Source: Chloroflexota bacterium (GTDB lineage Bacteria > Chloroflexota > UBA5177 > JANWHV01). From it: a stretch of DNA of 7,308 bases. How positions within the stretch are numbered: the stretch's first letter is position 1; each line of letters starts with the position of its first letter. Below the pieces are notes generated by a model. It was not told the origin of the DNA. It saw only the letters and a program-made list of their open reading frames with translations, and searched no databases. Below, piece by piece: positions 1 through 7,088 of this stretch. The stretch is from the NCBI GenBank assembly GCA_025450375.1, contig JANWHO010000128.1, forward strand, positions 1 through 7,308, given 5' to 3'. The translations under genes were made by a program, and so were the position numbers.

Positions 1-644
1 AAGTCAATCGCGCTACCCCCAAGACCCAGAGCGCCCTGCTGGAAGCGATGCAGGAACGGACCGTGACCATCGCCAACCAAACGCACCGCCTCCCCGAGCC
101 ATTCTTCGTGCTCGCCACGCAGAACCCCAGTGAGATGGAGGGCACCTATCCGCTCCCCGAAGCGCAACTCGATCGCTTCATGTTCAAGCTACTGGTCCAG
201 TATCCCTTCCGGGGCGAGTTGGCGGCCATCGTTCGCCGGACCTCGGGAAACGAGACCGCGCCCGTGCAGCCGGTGGCGGGGGCCGATACCCTCCTGGCCA
301 TGCAGATGCTGGTCCGCGAGGTGCCGATGAGTTCCTACGTGCTCGATTACGCGGTTCGCCTGGTGCTGGCCACCCAGCCGGAATCACCCGACGCGCCCGA
401 GATCACGCGGAAGTACGTGCGCATCGGCTCCAGCCCGCGGGGAGCCCAGGCGATCAGCCTGGCGGGGCGGATTCTCAGCCTCCTGGATGGGCGCTTCAAT
501 TTGTCGTACGACGACATCCGAGCCGCCGCTCACCCAGCCCTTCGCCATCGAATCGGCCTCAACTTCGAGGCGGAGACTCGTGGCCTCACCGCCGATTCCG
601 TATTGGATGAGATCATGGCCGCCGTTCCCGACGTACCTAATTGA
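1..644 (+). CDS. MoxR-family AAA+ ATPase, 5' truncated by window edge
   Basis: This is the C-terminal part of a MoxR ATPase, a cytoplasmic AAA+ protein that uses ATP hydrolysis to remodel partner complexes, usually together with vWA-domain proteins. The first full codon is at position 3. The visible protein opens with VNRATPKTQSALLEAMQER, which directly follows the Walker B Asp-Glu in this family; the two leading bases AA fit the end of that Glu codon. Next come the sensor 1 segment (ATQNP, bases about 115-129), the typical EGTYPLPEAQLDRF block containing the arginine of the oligomer interface, and a sensor 2-like IGSSPRGAQAI. The C-terminal lid ends in DDIRAAAHPALRHRIGLNFEAE, characteristic of MoxR. 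About 110-120 residues with Walker A and Walker B are missing, because the window cuts the gene and not because it is broken. It heads the operon seen here and is followed 8 bases later by the S66 peptidase start. Family assignment is very safe; its actual client is unknown. Confidence 0.94.
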   Translation, partial: VNRATPKTQSALLEAMQERTVTIANQTHRLPEPFFVLATQNPSEMEGTYPLPEAQLDRFMFKLLVQYPFRGELAAIVRRTSGNETAPVQPVAGADTLLAMQMLVREVPMSSYVLDYAVRLVLATQPESPDAPEITRKYVRIGSSPRGAQAISLAGRILSLLDGRFNLSYDDIRAAAHPALRHRIGLNFEAETRGLTADSVLDEIMAAVPDVPN

Positions 645-646
645 GG
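642..646 (+). promoter_or_regulatory. Ribosome binding site for the S66 peptidase
   Basis: The bases TGAGG combine the MoxR stop codon (642-644) with a GAGG Shine-Dalgarno core, six bases before the ATG at 653. This favours ATG 653 over the in-frame TTG at 641, which would lie upstream of this site. The arrangement suggests translation of the peptidase is coupled to that of MoxR. Confidence 0.6.
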
Positions 647-652
647 CATTCC

Positions 653-1660
653 ATGTATCCGCGCCCCCTCCGCTCCGGCGATACGATCGGCATTCTCGCC
701 CCCTCATGGGGTGGGCCCGCCGCCTTTCCTCATCGGGTGGAACGCGGGCTTGCCGCGCTGGAGGCCCTTGGCTACCGTGCGCGGGTGGCGCCGCACGCTT
801 TCGGCTCGGCAGGTCACGTCTCCGGCACCCCGGAGGAGCGGGTATCCGATCTCCATGACCTCTTCGCCGATCCCGAGGTGACGGCGATCATGGCGGCGAT
901 TGGCGGCGACCATTCCTGCCATCTGCTCCCATTGATCGATTGGGATCTGATCCGCCATTCACCCAAGATCTTCATCGGCTACTCGGACATTACCGTGCTC
1001 AGCCTGGCAATCCACATCCAGACCGGATTGGTCACCTTCAACGGGCCGACGCTGATGGCCGATCTAGCGGAGTATCCGCAACCATACGACTATACGATGG
1101 ATCTGATGCGGCGCGTGCTTTGCCGCCCCCAGCCGGCGGGCGTGATCGAGCCCGCGCCCACCTGGACCGAGGAGTTCCTTGATTGGGGCATTCAGGAAAA
1201 CCTCGCCCGTCCCCGTGCCATGCGGCCATCGTCCGGCTGGCGCTGGCTCAAGTCGGGACGCGGTATAGGGCACCTGATCGGTGGCTGCCTGGAATCGCTG
1301 CAACACCTCCGCGGTACGCCCTACTGGCCCGATCTGGAAGGAGCGATTCTCTTTATCGAGACCTCGGAGGAACGGCCCAGCCCAGCCTGGGTTGACGGCG
1401 TGTTGCAAGATTACGAGAACATGGGCGTGTTTGCCGCCCTGCACGGGCTACTGGTAGGGCGACCGATGAGATATAGCGAGGAGGAGAAGGAGCAACTGCG
1501 TGCCATCGTGCTCGAACGGACCGCCCGCTACCGCTTCCCCATCGTCAGCGATATGGACTTCGGCCATACCGCCCCCCAGATGACCCTGCCGATTGGCTGC
1601 CAGGCCCTGATCGACGCCGAAAACCATCTGTTCTCAATCACCGAGGCGGCGGTACGATGA
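653..1660 (+). CDS. Peptidase S66 family protein (LD-carboxypeptidase / MccF-like)
   Basis: A 335-residue member of peptidase family S66. Known members are cytoplasmic LD-carboxypeptidase (LdcA), which removes the terminal D-Ala from murein tetrapeptides during cell-wall recycling, and MccF, which cleaves the peptide antibiotic microcin C7. The N-terminal strand GDTIGILAPS is typical. The nucleophile elbow is IGGDHS with Ser88, the candidate Glu is Glu236 in ILFIETSEE, and the candidate His is His305 in DFGHTAPQ, so the Ser-Glu-His set looks intact. A Trp-rich stretch (SSGWRWL, about residues 194-199) and GGCLESL (from residue 210) precede the Glu, as in MccF-like members. The GGDHS elbow and the ETSEE block look closer to MccF-like proteins than to classical LdcA, but the substrate cannot be decided by reading. 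No signal peptide or membrane segment is visible, so it should be cytoplasmic. A TTG start at 641 would add four residues. Its stop overlaps the DUF58 start, placing it firmly inside the MoxR/vWA operon, which is not its usual location. Confidence 0.93.
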   Translation: MYPRPLRSGDTIGILAPSWGGPAAFPHRVERGLAALEALGYRARVAPHAFGSAGHVSGTPEERVSDLHDLFADPEVTAIMAAIGGDHSCHLLPLIDWDLIRHSPKIFIGYSDITVLSLAIHIQTGLVTFNGPTLMADLAEYPQPYDYTMDLMRRVLCRPQPAGVIEPAPTWTEEFLDWGIQENLARPRAMRPSSGWRWLKSGRGIGHLIGGCLESLQHLRGTPYWPDLEGAILFIETSEERPSPAWVDGVLQDYENMGVFAALHGLLVGRPMRYSEEEKEQLRAIVLERTARYRFPIVSDMDFGHTAPQMTLPIGCQALIDAENHLFSITEAAVR

Positions 1661-2607
1661 ACGCGCTCGCCTGGCTGGCTAAGCTGCGCCAGGGGGCCAC
1701 CCGCGGTTGGGTGGATCTCCCCGGCACCGAGCACGAGGGTCCGCTCCTGGACGGCCCGTTCCTCAAGCGCCTGGAACACCTCACCCTCCGAGTGGGCCGG
1801 CATGGCACCAACGGTTTCGCGGGAGAACACGCCAGTCCGCGGAAGGCAAGCTCCGTGGAGTTCGCCGATTACCGGGATTATCGGCCCGGCGATGATTTCC
1901 GCTTGATCGACTGGAATGTCTACGCCCGCCTTGGCGAACTTACCCTGCGCCTGACCGAGGCGACCGAATCCACTACCCTGCACCTCCTGCTCGATTGCAG
2001 TGGTTCCATGGCCTGGGGCCTGCCGTCCAAGTTCCGCCTGATGCAAAGACTGGCGGCGGCGCTTGGCTGCGTGGCCCTGGCCCGGTACGACAATGTGGCG
2101 ATCGGGGTCTTGCACGGCGAGAAAGCTCGGATTCTCCCTCGCCTGCGGGGCAAGAACGACACCGGCCGTCTCCTTTCAGTGATCGACGGCCTGCGGCCCG
2201 CCGGCTCGGTGGATCTGGCGGCCGCGGCGGCCTCCTACTGCGCCGTCCCGCGGAAAGGCGTGGCGGTGCTGATTTCCGATCTGCTAGCTCCCACCGGCAC
2301 CAGGGAAACGGTCGCTGCCCTGCGCCGAGCCGGCCTGACACCCACCGTGCTCCAGGTGCTGGCCCGCGAGGAGAGCGCCCCGACCATGGAAGGGCCATTC
2401 GATCTGGTGGATTGCGAGACGGGCGCCGTGCTCACCACGGCGATCAACGGCGAGGCGTTGCGTGCCTATGGCGAACGATTCGCCGCCTGGACCCTCGAGA
2501 TGGAGGCGGCATGCGCGGCCCAGCGCGCCTCCTTCATTCGCGTGTTTACCGACCAGCCGATCGACGAGGTGCTGTTTGGGGCCCTCCGGGGGCAGGTGGT
2601 CCGATGA
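1657..2607 (+). CDS. DUF58 domain protein with vWA-like fold
   Basis: A 316-residue DUF58 protein, the usual partner encoded next to MoxR ATPases. The DUF58 signature is clear at residues about 67-91: VEFADYRDYRPGDDFRLIDW followed by NVYAR. A vWA-like domain follows, beginning with LLLDCSGSM at residues 111-118. Its DxSxS metal-binding (MIDAS) motif is intact at 113-117, and a second acidic site (LISDLL, Asp208) matches the strand that normally completes the metal site. No membrane segment is visible, so this is the short soluble type and probably cytoplasmic. It starts at an ATGA overlap with the S66 stop; a weak GAGG lies about 10 bases upstream (1643-1646), so translational coupling is likely. 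Its own stop overlaps the next gene. Biochemical function is not established for the family beyond its link with MoxR; a role as adaptor or substrate-binding partner of the ATPase is inference. Confidence 0.95.
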   Translation: MNALAWLAKLRQGATRGWVDLPGTEHEGPLLDGPFLKRLEHLTLRVGRHGTNGFAGEHASPRKASSVEFADYRDYRPGDDFRLIDWNVYARLGELTLRLTEATESTTLHLLLDCSGSMAWGLPSKFRLMQRLAAALGCVALARYDNVAIGVLHGEKARILPRLRGKNDTGRLLSVIDGLRPAGSVDLAAAAASYCAVPRKGVAVLISDLLAPTGTRETVAALRRAGLTPTVLQVLAREESAPTMEGPFDLVDCETGAVLTTAINGEALRAYGERFAAWTLEMEAACAAQRASFIRVFTDQPIDEVLFGALRGQVVR

Positions 2608-4379
2608 TCAGTTTCTCGGAACCGCGGGCCCTATTCGGGTTGATCGTCCTGCCAATCCTGGTCCTTTTTTATTTGTGGCGGGCGCAACACAGCCGGCAGG
2701 TGGTTTCCAGCACCTGGCTCTGGCAAGAGGTAATGGCCCGTTTTAGCCATCGGCCCACCCGGCGCCTTCCCTTGCGTGACCCCCTCTTACTGCTGCAATT
2801 GCTGGCCGCGCTCTTGCTGGTGCTGTTCCTGGCCGGTCCACGAGCCGGCCACATCACCCTCACGCACCGGATCGTGGTGCTGGACGACAGCGCCGCCATG
2901 GCCGCTACCGACCTGGCGCCCAGCCGCTTCGCCCAGGCGGAACAACGGGTCCAGTCGCTGATAAACCATCTAGGGGATGGCGACCACCTGAGCCTGATCG
3001 TGGCGGGCCCGCGAGCCCGGCTCCTCGGGCAGACGCCGGGCGCCGGCGACCTGCAGGCGGCCCTCCGCGCCCTTCCGCCCCCCAGCGGCCCGGCCGATCT
3101 GGCGGGCGCGGCCGCCCTGGCGCGAGGCCTGGCGGGGACGCCCGGCATGGGTACTCCTCGACTAGCCTTCATCACCGCCAACGAGACGCCCGCCCTGCCG
3201 GCGGGAAACCTCCCCGTGACCACTACGCGCCTTGGCCATACGCTGGATGATCAGAGCATCTCGGACCTCTCGGTTGCCTGCGCTCCCAGGGGAGATACCT
3301 GCGAGGCTTTCGCGCGCGTGCGCAATGCCGACCCCCTCCCACGGGCCGACGGGCTCGTCGCCTGGGCGGATGGCCAATCACTGGGCCGGCAAGCGTTGAG
3401 CCTCCCGGCGCGCGGCTCGTTGGATCTGAGCTTTGTCGTGCCCCGCGCCACCAACGTGGTCCGGGTCGCCCTGACTCGACCCGACGCCCTGGCGGAAAAT
3501 AATAGTACGGTCGCCCTCGCGCCCAATCCACCCACCGTGCATGCCCTGCTGGTCTCCGACACTCCTGGCCCTCTGCTGCGAGCGTTGCAAGGGGTGCCGG
3601 GGCTCAGCGTCCGTGTCGTGTCCATCGAGGCATATCAAGATACCGATACCGTCGGGCCCGATCTGGTAGTGATGGATGGGATAGCTCCGGTTCAGCTTCC
3701 CAACACTCCCCTCCTGGCGATCAATCCGCCCGCCAACAACGTGATGGTGAACGTGCGGAGCGCCAATGTGTTTCTGCCCATGACCCTGCCCGATCCTACC
3801 GACCCTCTGATCAGCGGGCTGGATCTCGCTGGCCTCCCCACGGCCGGCGAGGCTATCGATGCGCCACCCTGGGCCACGGTCGACGTGGGCGGTCCCAAGG
3901 GGCCGTTGATCCTGCACGGCTCTCAAGCCGGGGAACGCATGGTTATTTTGCCCTGGGAACCCACTGCGAGTGCGTTCAGCCACGATGTGTCCTTCCCCTT
4001 GCTGATCGAGCGGCTGGTCCGCTGGCTGGCGCCGGCGCCCGCCGCCACTATCCCGGCCGGCACGGCGCTGTGGCTCCCGACCAACGTGCAATCGGTGCGA
4101 AGCCCAACCGGGGCGATCCTGACCGGTCCCTTGATCGAACCCCAGGTAGCCGGCCTGTATCTGGTGGCCGGCGCCACGGGCAGCGCCGCGACGGGAGCCC
4201 CGCTGTTCACGGTGCCGCCGGCCTCGCCTGGAGAGATAGCGGCCGCCGTGGTGGAGACCCCAATATGGGCGCCGCTTGCCGTCGCCGCCGGGCTCTCTCG
4301 CACGCTCTGGCCCTGGGCCCTTCTGGCGGCGCTGATCGCCTTGAGCGGGGAATGGGTGTATTATGCGCGCAAGACTTGA
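2604..4379 (+). CDS. BatA-type membrane protein with degenerate vWA domain
   Basis: A 591-residue membrane protein. The N-terminus is a BatA-type module: a first hydrophobic segment (residues about 10-26), then RQVVSSTWLWQ, the basic-plus-serine block typical of BatA, and a second membrane segment (about 60-78). A vWA-like domain follows (about 88-212), opening with IVVLDDSAAMAATD. The expected DxSxS metal motif reads D-D-S-A-A here, so its last Ser is lost and metal binding is doubtful. The middle resembles a Rossmann/glutamine-amidotransferase-like region (TVHALLVSDTPGPLLRAL, then DLVVMDGIAP near 353-362). The block SHDVSFPLLIERLVRWLAP (about 459-477) is typical of this protein type. A C-terminal membrane helix (about 565-582) precedes a short YYARKT tail. 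The start is the ATGA overlap with DUF58; the frame is open further upstream, but that region is the DUF58 gene in another frame. Likely role: membrane anchor or scaffold of the MoxR/vWA complex with most of the chain outside the membrane (inference). Confidence 0.87.
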   Translation: MISFSEPRALFGLIVLPILVLFYLWRAQHSRQVVSSTWLWQEVMARFSHRPTRRLPLRDPLLLLQLLAALLLVLFLAGPRAGHITLTHRIVVLDDSAAMAATDLAPSRFAQAEQRVQSLINHLGDGDHLSLIVAGPRARLLGQTPGAGDLQAALRALPPPSGPADLAGAAALARGLAGTPGMGTPRLAFITANETPALPAGNLPVTTTRLGHTLDDQSISDLSVACAPRGDTCEAFARVRNADPLPRADGLVAWADGQSLGRQALSLPARGSLDLSFVVPRATNVVRVALTRPDALAENNSTVALAPNPPTVHALLVSDTPGPLLRALQGVPGLSVRVVSIEAYQDTDTVGPDLVVMDGIAPVQLPNTPLLAINPPANNVMVNVRSANVFLPMTLPDPTDPLISGLDLAGLPTAGEAIDAPPWATVDVGGPKGPLILHGSQAGERMVILPWEPTASAFSHDVSFPLLIERLVRWLAPAPAATIPAGTALWLPTNVQSVRSPTGAILTGPLIEPQVAGLYLVAGATGSAATGAPLFTVPPASPGEIAAAVVETPIWAPLAVAAGLSRTLWPWALLAALIALSGEWVYYARKT

Positions 4380-4383
4380 GGTG
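4378..4383 (+). promoter_or_regulatory. Ribosome binding site overlapping upstream stop codon
   Basis: GAGGTG lies across the TGA stop of the BatA-type gene and sits five bases before the ATG at 4389. This supports the 4389 start and suggests terminating ribosomes reinitiate on the large vWA gene. Confidence 0.6.
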
Positions 4384-4388
4384 CGTCC

Positions 4389-6971
4389 ATGCGCTTGACC
4401 CATCCGCTGTTCCTCCTGGCCCTGCTGCCATTGGCGATCGCTGTGACCCTCTCCGCCCGCGCCCGTCTGGGCCGCTTGCCCTGGCTCCGAGCCCTGGTTA
4501 CGGTGCTGCTCCGTCTGGTGCTCTGCGGCCTTCTGGTCTTTGCCCTGGCCGATCCCAGCCTGACCCGCGCGGCCTCCGGCGTCCATGTCGTTTTCGTCAT
4601 CGACCGCTCGGTGGGCGTGGGAGCAACCGGGAACGCGGCCGCCAATGCCTGGGTGCGGGACGCTCTGCGCGGGAAGCATGCCGACGACAGCGCCGCCGTG
4701 GTGGCCTATGGCGGCACCTCCGCCTGGGCGGAGGTGACAGGAAGTGATGTGCCCGCCCTGCCTGTTGTCGATCCAGGTCAGAACAACCCACAAGCGGCCC
4801 TGCAACTGGCCCTGGCGGGATTACCCAGCGATCAGCCCTCTCGGTTGGTGCTTCTGAGCGATGGACGGCAGACCGAAGGCGACGCGCTGCTGGCGGCCCA
4901 GGAGGCGGCAGGCAGCGGGGTGCCGATCTCGGTAGTGCCAGTAGGCCGGCGCGATCCCAACGACCTGGCGGTAACCGCGGCGGAGTTGCCCGCCACGGCG
5001 CGGGCCGGCGACCATCTCACATTACGAGCGGGCATTGACGCTGGGCGCCCGATCATGGCCACCGTGGCGCTCTGGCGGGACGGCACCCTGATGGGTACGC
5101 GCTCCCTGGCCTTGAAGGCGGGGCCGAACAGCTTCCTCTTCGCGGTAAGCGCCGGAGTCGCCGGGATCCATCGCTATCATCTGGCCGTACAGGCGCCCGG
5201 TGACGACGTGCCGCGAAATAACAGCCTGGACGCGGTCGTGGTGGTCACGGGGGCGCCCCGTGTACTGGTGCTGGCCGCCAACCAGGCCGAGGCGGCACCG
5301 GTGGTCGCCACCCTGGCTAGCGCGGGCGAGCAGGTAACTCTTGTGCCGGCGGCTCAGGCGCCCACCACGGCGGCGGGTTTCGGCGCCTACGCGGCGGTCG
5401 TACTGGCGGACCTCCCGGCGAGCGCCCTGAAGCCGGACGCGGTTGCCGCGCTGCGAACGGCGGTTCACGATCAAGGAGAGGGACTACTGGTAATGGGGGG
5501 GCCGCATAGCTTCGCCACCGGCGGCTACGCCAAGAGCCCCATGGAGGCGCTTTTGCCGGTCACCAGCCTCTCCGATGCCCGCGCCGGCCGCGGCAACGTG
5601 GGTCTCATCCTGATCATCGACAAGTCGGGCAGCATGATGGATGTGGTACAGGGCGTGACCAAGATCAGCATGGCCCAGCAAGCGGCGGTCGACGCGATCG
5701 CCCATCTGCAGCCAGAGGATCAATTTGGCGTCCTGGCTTTCGACGATACCACCCATGTAGTCGCGCCCTTCGGGCCGGTCGGCAACGGGACCAATCAAGC
5801 GCGAACCAGAGCGGCGATCCTCAACATGCAGCCGTTCGGCGACACGGTCATCTACCCGGCCCTGCAGCAGGCCGCGCGCGATCTCTTCGCCAGCCATGCC
5901 CAATTCAAGCACATCGTCTTGATGACCGATGGGCAGGGCGAAACCGCGCCGTTCCTCAAATTGATTGGCCTGATGGCGAAAAATCACATCACCCTCTCCA
6001 CCATCGCGATCGGGACCGATGCCGAGGTCGCGGAGTTGCAATCGTGGGCCAATGCCGGCGGGGGACGCTTCTACCATACCGCCGATCCCCACGAGATTCC
6101 GCGGGTAGTGGTGTTGGAGACGCGGATCAGCAGTGGACCCACCCGCGTGCAGGGCAATGTAACGGTGCGCCAGGGGGTGGACGATCCGGCGCTCCGCTCC
6201 CTGACCGGGCGCGCCTTGCCACCCTTGAACGCCTATAATATCGCGGCCCCGAGGGCCAGCGCCCAGGTAGTCTTGCAATCGTCCCTGGGCGATCCGATCC
6301 TGACCAAGTGGCGGGACGGCCTGGGCCAGGTGGCGGCCTGGACAGGCGGTATCTCGGCAAGCTGGGCCCGTGCTTGGCTGGGCCAAACCGCGTTCTGGGC
6401 CGACCTCACCCGCGGCCTGATGCTGCCTACCGCTTCCCGCCTCCTGCAGCCCAACATGGAGAATCAGAACGGCGCCCTCCAGATTGGAGCCGAGGCCTAT
6501 GATGCCCAGGGCAACTTCGCCAATCTGCTGGCCACCCGGGCCCTGATCACCGCCCCCGATGGGCAACCTATCACCTTGCCGCTGATTCAGGACGCGCCGG
6601 GGCATTACAACGCGCGGATCAATAACCCCGAGGCTGGGGTCTATACGGTCCACATCGAGCAGTACGACAACAGCACCATTTTGGGGCAGGCCGACGCCGC
6701 CGTGGCCGTGCCCTATCCGGCCGCCTATCGCCCCGGTCCACCCAATCTGGCGTTGCTGGGAGATATCGCCGCCGCCGGCAACGCCCCCACCCTGAACGCG
6801 CCTGGCGATGCCTTTAGCAACGCCGGGCTGCCCACCCAGCCCGTAAGGCAACCCGTATGGCCCCTGCTGGCCCTGCTGGCCCTGCTGCTCTTTCCCATCG
6901 ATGTCGCGGTACGGGTGCTCTACACCCCGCCCGTCCCCTACGATCCGGCGCGGTTCCGAAGCGGCGCATAA
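4389..6971 (+). CDS. Large membrane protein with two vWA-like domains and an amidotransferase-like domain
   Basis: An 860-residue membrane protein ending the operon. Two N-terminal hydrophobic segments (about 5-22 and 34-54) are followed by a first vWA-like domain (about 65-187) that opens with VVFVIDRSVGVG. Its metal motif is degenerate (D-R-S-V-G), but a later LLSDGR strand remains. Residues about 195-285 look like a beta-sandwich linker ending in PRNNSLDAVVVV. Residues about 290-391 form a class I glutamine-amidotransferase-like domain ending in GGPHSFATGGYAKSPMEALLPV. No Cys is present there, so it is probably non-catalytic. The second vWA domain (about 403-580) has an intact DKSGS (411-415), a Thr in GDTVIYPAL (Thr486) and Asp514 in LMTDGQ, so it probably binds a metal. 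A beta-rich domain (about 695-775, with APGHYNARI and AGVYTVHIEQ) precedes a C-terminal membrane helix (about 823-843). Most of the protein is probably exported between the terminal anchors (inference). The gene starts 9 bases after its neighbour with a good Shine-Dalgarno. Its specific function is unknown. Confidence 0.88.
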   Translation: MRLTHPLFLLALLPLAIAVTLSARARLGRLPWLRALVTVLLRLVLCGLLVFALADPSLTRAASGVHVVFVIDRSVGVGATGNAAANAWVRDALRGKHADDSAAVVAYGGTSAWAEVTGSDVPALPVVDPGQNNPQAALQLALAGLPSDQPSRLVLLSDGRQTEGDALLAAQEAAGSGVPISVVPVGRRDPNDLAVTAAELPATARAGDHLTLRAGIDAGRPIMATVALWRDGTLMGTRSLALKAGPNSFLFAVSAGVAGIHRYHLAVQAPGDDVPRNNSLDAVVVVTGAPRVLVLAANQAEAAPVVATLASAGEQVTLVPAAQAPTTAAGFGAYAAVVLADLPASALKPDAVAALRTAVHDQGEGLLVMGGPHSFATGGYAKSPMEALLPVTSLSDARAGRGNVGLILIIDKSGSMMDVVQGVTKISMAQQAAVDAIAHLQPEDQFGVLAFDDTTHVVAPFGPVGNGTNQARTRAAILNMQPFGDTVIYPALQQAARDLFASHAQFKHIVLMTDGQGETAPFLKLIGLMAKNHITLSTIAIGTDAEVAELQSWANAGGGRFYHTADPHEIPRVVVLETRISSGPTRVQGNVTVRQGVDDPALRSLTGRALPPLNAYNIAAPRASAQVVLQSSLGDPILTKWRDGLGQVAAWTGGISASWARAWLGQTAFWADLTRGLMLPTASRLLQPNMENQNGALQIGAEAYDAQGNFANLLATRALITAPDGQPITLPLIQDAPGHYNARINNPEAGVYTVHIEQYDNSTILGQADAAVAVPYPAAYRPGPPNLALLGDIAAAGNAPTLNAPGDAFSNAGLPTQPVRQPVWPLLALLALLLFPIDVAVRVLYTPPVPYDPARFRSGA
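6862..6887 (+). repeat. Short 9-base tandem repeat inside a membrane helix
   Basis: CCCTGCTGG occurs at 6862-6870 and 6871-6879, followed by a third copy lacking the last match at 6880-6887. It encodes the Leu-Ala-Leu-Leu run of the C-terminal membrane helix of the large vWA protein. Unit length is a multiple of three, so slippage would lengthen or shorten the helix without a frameshift. It probably reflects simple helix composition. Confidence 0.7.
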
Positions 6972-7088
6972 CCCCATTGTTCTGGTGGATAATTTGTCCT
7001 ACTATTCCCTTCTCGGGAAATCGTGCAGCGGGGCAACGGTTCGCCGGATGATTCCTACCTGCCCCGCGCTGGAAAGAGGAGAAACATC
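6972..7088 (+). promoter_or_regulatory. Intergenic gap with candidate promoter for the VOC gene
   Basis: This 117-base gap is the only non-coding stretch of note and is visibly richer in A and T than its surroundings. TTGTTC (6977-6982) and TACTAT (7000-7005) are spaced by 17 bases and could be a weak -35/-10 pair; GATAAT (6988-6993) is a better -10 match but lacks a recognisable -35. A small inverted repeat, TTCCC (7005-7009) and GGGAA (7015-7019) with a 5-base loop, follows. It lacks a T tract, so it is not a convincing terminator. The gap probably separates the vWA operon from the next unit, but the exact promoter is uncertain. Confidence 0.35.
7077..7081 (+). promoter_or_regulatory. Strong ribosome binding site for the VOC gene
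   Basis: AGGAG, within AGAGGAGA, ends seven bases before the ATG at 7089. It is the strongest Shine-Dalgarno in the window and fixes the start of the VOC gene. Confidence 0.8.

Noticed and set aside
641..652. TTG start giving four extra residues on the S66 protein
   Set aside because: The GAGG ribosome site lies downstream of this TTG and at the right distance from ATG 653; the extra residues match nothing in the family.
1995..2603. Upstream in-frame extension of the BatA-type protein by about 200 codons
   Set aside because: This stretch is the DUF58 gene read in another frame and gives Arg/Pro/Gly-rich nonsense. The BatA signature begins just after ATG 2604, which has the ATGA overlap typical of this operon.
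4070..4747. 225-codon plus-strand open frame across the junction of the two membrane vWA genes
   Set aside because: It lies in a different frame from two well-supported genes and its Arg/Gly/Pro-rich translation shows no domain.
3378..4805. 475-codon open frame on the minus strand spanning two genes
   Set aside because: Same cause: both sense genes share a frame, and the open stretch is bounded by a sense TCA codon (3378-3380) and a sense TTA codon (4821-4823). The composition is low-complexity Gly/Arg/Gln with no recognisable domain.
5484..6977. 497-codon open frame on the minus strand opposite the large vWA gene
   Set aside because: It is in exact codon register with the sense gene, so its stops can arise only where the sense gene uses TTA, CTA or TCA. 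Those codons are rare in this GC-rich sequence. The frame ends at the sense CTA codon at 5484-5486. The translation has no recognisable domain, whereas the sense protein does.
7005..7019. Rho-independent terminator after the large vWA gene
   Set aside because: The stem is only five base pairs with a five-base loop and has no run of T after it, so it is listed only as an inverted repeat.
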